Shown here: positions 35,801-64,000 of the stretch, one piece after another
Numbering within the stretch: position 1 is the stretch's first letter
How the letters are laid out: each line of letters opens with the position of its first letter
Assembly: GCF_964204865.1 (NCBI RefSeq)
Contig: NC_135251.1
Span: 24,800,001-24,864,000 of the forward strand
Origin: Styela clava
Taxonomy: Eukaryota; Chordata; Ascidiacea; Stolidobranchia; Styelidae
Direction: 5' to 3'
Length of the DNA: 64,000 bases
Position numbers and translations under genes: made by a program
The notes under the pieces: generated by a model
What the model was told of the DNA's origin: nothing
Seen by the model: the letters and a program-made list of their open reading frames with translations, nothing else
Database searches by the model: none

Positions 35801-38125
35801 ATTCGAATATGGAAACTTTTGTTGTTGGATTGGGTCCACTTTTCTAGACCTAGCATACTGATGAGAATCTGATGCCAGCGGCACTTAATCATCTGTTTCT
35901 AATGGGCTATTTTTGAATTAAATCAGGAACATGCGAATATACACATTTGGACCGATTCATTAGCGGCCGACTGACTTTACAAGTCAACCATTTATAAGCG
36001 GGTCAGAAATGTATTTTGGAATGTATTTTCAAATATATATACAATGTTGAAACGTTGAAAAATAAATTAGTTCTCTGTAGCTATAACTGAGAATTCGAAA
36101 AAAAACGCAGACAATAAAACGAAGTGATATCAGTATTTCGAACATTTATCCTTCTGTTAGGTATTTATTGCTTCAAGAAGTTTACAAACCACGACAAGTT
36201 CAATACCATGCAAAGGCTAAATTTATTCATAATCTACAGATCATAGTTATTCAATTGTACACACGAGTAGACTTCGATGGATGTCGCTAGAAGCTGCGAA
36301 ACAGGGAAGGTATTCACATGCATCCGATGCTTGGTCGTTTGGAATTTTTCTCATTGAACTTTTCACCGGTGGAGCTTTACCTTATGCAGGTACGCGACGT
36401 GGTTCAACATCTGCAATTAGCTATTGTCAAATATTGTTTCAAATTTGGTTGTCGACGCACCATCGTACTACAAGCGACGTCGTAATGTGTCGCGACTCAC
36501 AGTCTGGAAAGCTCTGATTTATATTGTGTTCGACTCCTGAAAACAGACTGAAGAATAAGTAATTGATTACGATCCTCATAAGCTGGTTGAATCTATTTCT
36601 TAATTTTTGCAATCAAAAATGAGAAATGCATAAAAACTACAGCTACACGCCTATTTTATTTTTTGTGTTTTGATTTTTAGGTTACCTGACCTCTAGAATA
36701 CTATCTGAAGTTGAAGAAGGATTTCGCTGTTCAAAGCCCACGTCATGTCCAATGGAAATTTATGAATTGATGCATCAATGCTGGATGTTTTCAGAAACGA
36801 CTAGACCGGATTTCAGTACGATTAAGGTAACAATTTTGTCATGCATCTGTACAGACAGATACATATACAAATGTCTCTGGAAACCGTTTAACTCGGTTTG
36901 GCTACTGGTTACATGACTAACAATTCCATCCGTTGAACTAGAAAGGTAAATTGGAAGTAGTAGGCTATACCTACATGCAGATAATCAGCTTAAGATTGAC
37001 GTGTTATATCGTGTAAACGTGCGGTAAAAGACGCCCCGTTTGCATAAGATGCATTGCACAATGCACTGTTTTTCAGGCTATGGCTGCTTTTGCTGGTATT
37101 CGGAGAGTAGGTATTAGAATAGGAGTTTAATTTTTGTTTCTTCATAATCGGAGTCGGAAAGTTTCAGACCTCGGTCGGCGATGTTTTTATTGCCAGAATT
37201 TGGGTAACCTAGAGATTAATTCAATATGGGGTGTACTAGGGTATTGTATACTGAACTGCAAGTCCTTTTTCCTTGTTTACTTTCTATTGGGGAAACGTAT
37301 GTGTCAGTTGCCACAAGGATGCTTGGACGAGAGATAAATATGAATAACATAATCTCTTTGAACGAAATCTTTATCATTTGCAGCCATATTTTGTTTTATC
37401 TGAAGAAGTTAGACTATGATCTAACGAAAGCTCATAAATAAACTTTCTATTTCGTGGAAAAAGATTATGTTATTCATATTGATTCAAAAGTTAGAGTTTT
37501 TTCTAACCCGGTATCAGAGCTGCATGACGCTTTGAATCGGTTCAGAATCGGGTGTCATTTTTCTCCGATTCCACAATTTTAGTTAATTGCTTATCTTCGG
37601 CTACTCTACTTAATCATACCTTCGCAAGTTGCTGTTGCAATTGCTTCATCTGGAGTAAGAAAACCTCCGAAAAATTTAGAATATATATAATATATAAATG
37701 GATAGTCTATAATAATTTAAAACATCGAAAAGCCCCTTTGAAGACTTGCGTGAATTGATAGTTAATTCATTTTAGAAAGTTAAAATACATTTCAAACTAA
37801 TTCATTTTTGATGGCAATAGAACGTATTTCTGGAAAAAATGTCGCTAACTAAGTACTAGATTTTTTGTGTTTGAAGTATTCACATAAACAATAATTGATA
37901 CTTGCGCAATTTCAAATTGTATTTTTATATTTATCGCAGAACAAATTAGTGAAGTATCGAGATGACAACTATGAAGCACTCGTTAAACTTATTCCTACAA
38001 AGTCACGCGATAAAGACAGGTATGCGCCATGCAAGCAATTGAGTGTTAAACAACAACGGACCGCGAGATCTCGTCCGGCACCACCTAATCTGCCACCAGT
38101 TTCACAGTATGGATACGACAATTGA
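29838..38125 (+). CDS. SH2-domain tyrosine pseudokinase, ten exons
   Basis: Exons: 29838-29866, 31179-31282, 31845-31991, 32177-32353, 32951-33093, 35128-35253, 35574-35736, 36240-36389, 36681-36826, 37940-38125; frames join cleanly to 456 residues. An SH2 domain occupies about residues 11-95 (WYYGKI…CFLVRES, phosphotyrosine-binding Arg38 intact; GHYLIYKN). A protein-kinase-like domain runs from about 115 to 380. The beta-3 Lys166 and helix-C Glu182 seem present, but the glycine loop is lost (SSSSVCAVWKG), HRD is HRN (257-259), the following metal-binding Asn is Ser264, DFG is SFK (278-280), and APE is SLE. Later motifs (SDAWSFGIFLIELFTGG, CWMFSETTRPDF) remain. The C-tail has RPAPPNLPPVSQYGYDN, a possible SH3 or phosphotyrosine ligand. 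No SH3 domain is visible. Likely a catalytically dead signalling adaptor; the nearest family (CSK, SRC or FES-like) is unclear. Confidence 0.87.
32475..32704. mobile_element. GG-ended short DNA transposon (copy 2)
   Basis: The element is 32483-32696 (214 bp) in intron 4 of the pseudokinase gene, starting GGCGCTTCAGAAGT and ending ACTACGGGAGTACC. The body (CCAATATGGAGGT, GACTGAA-type stretch, CTAACCCTAACCTGG) is the reverse orientation of the copies at 52354, 54218 and 59361. Flanks GACATTAC / GACGGTAC match at 6 of 8. Confidence 0.85.
32809..32950. repeat. Three 45-46 bp tandem repeats ending in a splice acceptor
   Basis: Units start at 32809, 32854 and 32900, each TAGTCTAA…AAAAAAGTAACT(G/T)AATATTGCAATATTCTATTTT. 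The first two end in TTTTAG, and the third ends in TTTTCCAG, which is the acceptor used for exon 5 (starts 32951). Each unit also contains the palindrome AATATTGCAATATT. Confidence 0.9.
33347..33630. mobile_element. Dispersed element D, copy 1 (ACTTATCGATC ends)
   Basis: About 284 bp in intron 5 of the pseudokinase gene. It begins ACTTATCGATC with an internal palindrome CGATCTTAAGATCG, and ends GATCGATAAGT followed by CTTCGGTCTCCGACCGATATTCTCG. It is nearly identical to 56404-56667. No coding capacity or clear target duplication was found; class unknown. Confidence 0.75.
34411..34682. repeat. 136-bp tandem duplication
   Basis: Two adjacent copies (34411-34546, 34547-34682) with only a few differences, beginning GGCTCCAGCTCCTGACAATG. 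Just upstream (34320-34405) several GGAGCTGGAGCC boxes can pair with the GGCTCCAGCTCC boxes of the repeat, giving a potential hairpin. It lies within intron 5 of the pseudokinase gene. Confidence 0.85.
34835..34883. mobile_element. Solitary hAT-like terminus
   Basis: TGCGGGCCGCATTTTGCCC…TTTGCCGATCTCTG looks like the right end of a hAT-type element. It is followed by CTATAGAT, an 8-mer of the TA-centred type seen at the other copies. The other end was not found in intron 5. Confidence 0.4.
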
Positions 38126-40659
38126 CAGCAGAGCTGATAAATCTAGCGCTAGGGTCGTTATCAGAGCTGCGTTTGTATTTTCGAACTTTTTATACTCGAA
38201 ACAGGAGTCGAAATTTTCAACTGGAGCAGAGTAATGTTGGCACCAAAATTTCAATATCCATATATTTTGGTACACACAGTACCAATTTTTGATAACGTGT
38301 ATATATATACACTGTTCATTTTTGTAATTCTGAATAGATTAGTTTCATAATGAGAATGTGAGCGTTTTTCACAATGTTCCCATTTTGACACATTATTAAA
38401 TTGTTTTTTTTTCTTAATATTGTTACTTTGTTTCCGCTTACTATTAATTTTATTTGTGTGTGTTGCTTATTTGTCGACTTATTTAATACTATTATCCATG
38501 TAACATCTACGAAGGTGCATGCTGTGTGAAACATTTCGTAGAAATAGGAGTTAAATAAGTTGCTTCAGGCGATTCAAGGTTGTTGCTACGCACAAAAACA
38601 AATATATTTCCGCAACATTTCGTCTTACTCTGAACATAGTCGGACTTCCTCAAACAAACATAATCCAATTATGGATTGTTGACAACTATGGTAGTTGGTC
38701 CAACGTAAATCCGATTCAATAAATTATGGAGATAAATAAATCTGTTCCGAAATGCGTTTTTTGGATACGAGCTGAACTATGGATTGTTTGCTAAATCGTG
38801 AAATATCGCCTTTTTCGGTAACTAATGGACAGATCGATTACACATTCTCAGTTCTTATAAGCGGAAGAAGTCACGAGGAGGCTTTTATTATCATATTTTT
38901 TTCTCCTAAATTTTCGCGGCCGAATATTTAACCTCAAACTTCCCTGCTTCTCGTAACTCACGAACTATCTCTATATGACACTAGGTAATGTCCTTCAATT
39001 AATACATCTGGTGAAAATTCTGATGGCATTGCGGTGGCCGCATTAACTATTTTACCTTCACGTTCATATAAATTTGAAGTCAGCTCACTTGTGTCGCTTA
39101 ACACAAAAAACGATGATTGGCCACTTTTTCGTATCAACTGAACCTCACGATTGGCATCGAAGACCACAAATCACAGGATTCAATTTCACCCTGTGAGGAG
39201 GTGGTGCAAGGGAGGGCGTGTACCTCCTCAAGTCGAAGGAATCTAATTTGTCCGGTTAACTGTACCCACAAGTTTACCCCAGTTTAAAAAAATGTAATAA
39301 AACAGAAGAAAAATAGCATCAAGGTAGAGGATTAAGTAAAAAACTCTATTAAACACACGTTTGGCATTAAATCAATATATTTACTTTCAATCTGTTGCTA
39401 AGGCCTTTAAAAAAAAGGGGACATCAATAGATAGAACATAAACGAAAATGAAGGAGTTTCAAACAAACCCTAAATTGCTAAAAAGTACGAAATCAATATG
39501 GATTTCAAATAATTATTCAAAATTTCTGCTTCTACTGTAGAAAGTCACAGAAAAAATATAAACGCTTGTCAGAGAATTAAGTTTTTCACACAAGGGCCTG
39601 ACAATGATCAGCTAGGGACTTTTATTAAATTGTCAAATTGGTAGTTGAACATTTTAAATGTGCGACTTTTGGTATGCGATTTCACTTGCTAGCAATCACC
39701 TACCAAAGTGACATGCTCAATCTTATAACTTATACATTTTTTATAGAATTCAGTTCCCAACCCTAACTAAAATCACCGAGATCACAAAACCACTGAGATC
39801 GTATACCAAAGTAGCATGTATTTTAACATCCTGGGCATGCATGACAAATGAGTAAAAAACTTTTTTTGTCCTACAATGAATAATCATTTTTGAATTTTCT
39901 GTACCAATCGCTTGCTTAGACCAGCTGATACTGATAATCTTGAACACAAAGTAGTCGATTGCATACATAAATTCACAGTGAAAAAATAAGGCAATAGTGA
40001 ACACTTCAATACCTACTCAAAACAAGAAAGAAACAGTTCTATAAAAGCTGATAGTCAGGCTGGGTTAAATTTTAAAAATGAAAGAAAACTATCGCATACA
40101 GAGATCAACATGTGAGGAGGTTAACAGGCACCTATGAATTAAATTACAATACACAGCTTGTGTTTTGAGGTTTTTTACTGCTTGGAGGTGGTTGCGTCCA
40201 TATAAAATACAGCATATGCGACCTCATTTACCATACTTAAATCAGTGAAATATAATACAGATTATCAACACATAACCTGCAATAATGATTTTAATTAATC
40301 TAATGATTAAATATTCATAAAATAACATACTTATAAAATTAGCCTTGGCAGATGATACTAGTATAATAATAAGCAACAGTTGCTCAAAAACAATAGTGTT
40401 ATTGGTGTATCGTTAGTTTTCCACAATTCAAAACATATTAATCAGCTAGTTAGGAATATCAACTTGAAGAACACCACATCATTTTGTGTAAGACATCGGA
40501 TACATATGTGCCACACATGACAAGATTTGTTTACCACTATGGCTGTGATCAAAAGTACTGCAGGCATTCTTTATTGATGAACAAACAATATCATTCTCAA
40601 AATACAGTAATATCATTTCAATTTGATTAGTAAGTAAAATTGAAAAAAGAAAACGTTTA
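38126..40659. other. Intergenic spacer between convergent genes
   Basis: About 2.5 kb between the pseudokinase and the minus-strand fluoride channel gene; 3' UTRs of both should lie here. The only coding-like stretch is the minus-strand fragment at 38958-39212. The rest is AT-rich without recognised features. Confidence 0.55.
38958..39212 (-). pseudogene. Possible broken coding fragment, unidentified
   Basis: On the minus strand a 68-codon frame ends …EGHYLVSYRDSS-stop, with balanced codon use and charged/hydrophobic alternation that looks coding. Directly upstream, one base out of frame, GEIESCDLW continues sensibly back to an acceptor-like CACCTCCTCACAG. A single-base shift between the two would make a frameshifted exon or pseudogene. 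No family is recognised and no other exon was seen. Confidence 0.3.
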
Positions 40660-42725
40660 TCAAGAACAAGATGTGCTATTATATGTTCTAGTTTCAGACA
40701 CATATACAGCCAAACTTAGACCATTTATTACACCACTTACAAACTGGCAAAGTGCTATTGTTAAAAATGCATAGCAGTGGGAAACAAATATTCCTTCCTT
40801 AGAGCGAAGAGAAGTTATTTCAGAAACAAAAGTTGAAACGGTTGTGAGACAAGCACAAAAACCACTTTGCAGTGCCCTGAAAAATGCTTTCCATGGACAC
40901 CACATATTTGTCCAAACAAGAATGACATTCAAAAATGCCATAACAGTGGCTCCTATAAAATTCGCCAAAAATGTCCCAATAGGCATTCGTTTCAAAAAAC
41001 CATATTTCAGGCAAGGTCTCGTATTCACATTAAGTTTTGACAAAATAAACCTTAATGTTGCACCAAAAGGTGCTAATACGCCACAAAGACATGTATATAT
41101 AATATTCTGGTGGTGTGAGTAAACAATAGCTAATACTGATAAAGTTATCCATGATATTATAAAAAAGGGAATAGATATGTAAATAATGGATTTTGAAACT
41201 TTAATACTCCGTCGTTGCCTTGAAAAATCTGTGCCATCTGTTACGCAAACCACTTTTCGAATTTCAAGTGATAAGTCATGACCAAATATGAATGAACAAA
41301 TTGGTGCAGCGATGCCTAGAATGATAGCAGCAAATGCAGTGAAATATGGATTCCCAATTGTTATCGCTTGTCCCACTATCATTTCAGATACTTGTTGATT
41401 AAACTTTGAAAATGTTGTGATCGATCCACATAGACCTGTATTGATAAATAAAAGTCAAGAGGATTACAATAATTAAAGTAAATCTGACAAAAAATAATTT
41501 TATCTTATGTATGAGAAAATTTTTGCAAACACACAAAAATTTTTAATTCAGAGTTGAATAAAAGAGTATGGAATTCTGAAATCAAGATGATGAAATAATT
41601 GTTTATGAAAATTTTAATAAAGCAACTGCTAATAAAGCTCATTTCGACTATAATAAAGCATTTCCCAGCAACAGATGAAAGGTAAATAATAATAAACAGA
41701 AGCAAACATCGAAACCACTTTGACTTGGAACTCAAAAAAACTGAGGCTAAGGTAAGCAAAGTTTATCAAACATCAACACTAAAGTCACAGAGATAGAGAA
41801 TACTTTAATTTGCAGCCCTAATTAATTTTTTGAAACAGTGGAAATGTAAGTCAACTACCTCTTAAAGACCAGAATATTCTATTTTTGCTATTAGTTTTTG
41901 ACACCATGCTGGGATCATTATGGTTTATTAACTAGAATTTATAATACCAACAAGAATATTCCTAAATATGAGTGGGTGCTTGATTAATGCCTTGTTATGA
42001 GAGCTGTGAGAGGACCTTACAATAAAACAGTTTATAATGCGGGTCAAAGTCTAAAAAACTAACATAAAAAATAAAAATAGTTGTGTTGAAATAAAAAGGT
42101 CAAATAGAATATTTGGGAACAGAGGGTACCAACATTTGGGCAAATTAGCAAACTTGAATATTAATACATTTGTTCACTATTACCTAATGTGAAGCATCTG
42201 GCACTTGAGCTACCATTGTATCATCACAAAATCTAATATTAGTAAATAATCTGAGTAACTCTGTGAATGGCAAATTGAACAGCATGGAACGATAGGCCTG
42301 ACATAAGGCTCTGTACAAGGAAACTGATTGCTGAATTGTTTTTTTATAATTTTATAAACATTGTATTTTCATAACTGCATACCTGTTGATAATCCAGTGT
42401 AAATTGGCAACATTCCAGACATGTTCTTGAGTGTTGAAGCAGTGAGTAATCCCAATATAAAACTCCCAATCATGTTCGCGAAAAAAGATTGAAATATTAT
42501 GGAGTTAGGACTTTCAATTTGCATGTACGTATTCGAACTAAGTCCATAATCCACACCGACTCTGATTATACAGCCGACAATGGAAAATGTCGCAACACTC
42601 AGATAAGAATATAATGACGTTTTCAAGTCCGCATTAGATATGTGTGACGAGGAACGTAACCTAGAGGTTGCTATAATATCGGCATTCTGGAGCTCGATTG
42701 CATCAATTTTTCCGATCGGATCCAT
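40660..42725 (-). CDS. FEX: Fluoride channel, fused two-domain FEX/CrcB type, two exons
   Basis: Exports fluoride across the plasma membrane as a passive anion channel. Exons on the minus strand are 42725-42383 and 41435-40660, joining to 372 residues, close to the ~375 of yeast FEX1. The single polypeptide holds two CrcB (Fluc) domains in inverted arrangement. The N-domain has Arg55 (GCIIRVGV), FANMIGSFILGLL at about 82-94 and GLCGSITTFSKF at 115-126. The C-domain has Arg243 (FGATLRFIL), FLANFIGATV at about 271-280 and GFCACLTTVSTF at 306-317. Several hydrophobic helices match the expected eight to nine segments. In characterised eukaryotic FEX proteins only one pore is active; here both signature motifs are kept, with TTVSTF in place of TTFSTF in the second. 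Vertebrates lack this gene. Start chosen as the first ATG of the open exon. Confidence 0.92.
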
Positions 42726-43771
42726 TCCACTTTCATATTCTCAAATTCTCACTCAGCCAAAGGTCTGCGCCGAGTGAGTCGGTCATCACACTGGTCTGCT
42801 AGTTGAGGCGTTTGCCAGCAAGCAAAGCGCGTACAGTACCGCATACCGTATTTACTTTGCCAGGAGATTACTCAGATCCACCTTTTAGGAAAAATAACTA
42901 CTGTATACTGCTTCAACCTAGTACAGTAGTATATATTTACGCTTCAACAACAATGTCAACAAGACGTTGTTTATATTTTTTTGTATTGGATTTTTATAAA
43001 ATAAAACAATATTGTAATAAACAATATTAACCGATATGCACAAAACTAATTTATCATAATCGGTATGTTAGTCGTTGATCATAATTTATAATATTGCAAG
43101 TAGACCGAATGGTCATTTCGCGGTTATCCCGTCATTCTGTACGAATATTTTTTCATTTTTCTTGTTTTCATTTTGTTATATTTTATCGGAATGACAAATA
43201 AAAAACGATTTGATTTGATTGCAAAAAACATAATTAATCAATACAAATACAGGATTAAAAAGTAATTTATCATAATGAACAACTTTTTTGTTGCTTTTTA
43301 TAGGACCGACCCCTCGTCCATTGCAGTTCAAATATTGTACTTTTTTCTTTCAATGAATTTATTCAATTTTAACATTTGTTTAAATGTAGTATGTTTTTGC
43401 ACGACGAAAAATAAATATCTGAATCTGAATCTTAGTCTAGTTAGGCTCAGGTTAGGCTTATTATGCAGCGTCAGCTTGTGGCTGCAAAGTGATAGATTCG
43501 TTCTTTACTATCCCATTTCAGCATTTGGTGTTGTTTGAGAGCGACAAAGTGACTCTAATCACTTTGGAGAGCGAGGTAGGCGATGTATGATTCGCCTAGT
43601 TAAGCGTACGTCTGCGCACGGGTTTTGACTCCGGCTTTGATATCTGTATTTACATCAGGACTCTTGAATCGCATAGATAAGATAATACAAATTGTTGTTG
43701 TAGATCCTGATATAATTCTGTACGGTAATGTTTTGTTAATCTGTAGTCGCGTAATACAGTAATATCTCATT
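42726..43771. promoter_or_regulatory. Divergent promoter interval between FEX and HEATR5
   Basis: Start codons of the minus-strand fluoride channel (42725) and plus-strand HEATR5 (43772) face away from each other across about 1.05 kb, so both promoters lie here. No TATA box or known binding site is confidently placed. The interval ends with several CG-containing stretches (43590-43640) close to the HEATR5 start. Confidence 0.5.
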
Positions 43772-63848
<20,077 letters not shown>

Positions 63849-64000
63849 GTATGTTATGTTTATTCGCATATCACATTACTTTTTGCTTATTTGACTCCAT
63901 TTTTTTTTGTTTTTGCCATTGGCTTGTGATAAATGACAAATCATGACGAGAGTATAAAATTAAAAACATTGCTTTTGTTGTGTAGTATTAGTATCTGAAA

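Overview
This is a eukaryotic, animal genomic window. Coding sequence is split by short AT-rich introns with GT-AG borders, and every recognisable gene is metazoan-type. The overall AT-richness, the compact intron-exon layout, the load of small DNA transposons and the presence of a fluoride channel gene (absent from vertebrates) suggest a marine invertebrate, perhaps an ascidian tunicate. The species is inference, not shown. No tRNA, rRNA, CRISPR array or bacterial operon was found.

Layout. Positions 1-1350 hold the 3' part of an imidazolonepropionase gene (AMDHD1 type, histidine breakdown). Positions 2680-6297 hold a complete nine-exon ENPP4/5-like ectonucleotide pyrophosphatase/phosphodiesterase. 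Positions 8941-11261 hold a two-exon LIMP-2/CD36-family lysosomal membrane protein. Positions 11650-24740 are a segmental duplication of three related units around a single-exon gene of unknown function: unit A keeps only the first ~56 bp, and units B and C keep intact 330-residue copies. Positions 29838-38125 hold a ten-exon SH2-tyrosine-kinase-like gene whose kinase domain has lost its catalytic motifs, so it is a predicted pseudokinase. On the minus strand, 42725-40660 is a two-exon, two-domain fluoride channel (FEX/CrcB). Divergent from it, 43772 to beyond the right edge is the 5' half of HEATR5, with 23 exons visible.

The most distinctive non-genic content is transposon debris with readable target-site duplications. 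One family of short elements has GG-starting inverted repeats and 8-bp duplications (eight copies, three with perfect duplications). A second set consists of hAT-like elements starting CAG, whose 8-bp duplications carry a central TA. One hAT copy keeps a broken transposase. Another sits in unit B with the matching empty site preserved in unit C. Most copies lie inside introns.

The genes have no evident shared pathway; this is ordinary animal gene neighbourhood. The items most worth pursuing are the tandem unknown gene with its conserved inverted repeat, the SH2-pseudokinase, the animal fluoride channel, and the GG-ended mobile family. Homology calls rest on recognising protein families from memory, exon borders on splice signals plus reading frame, and repeats on direct comparison within the window.
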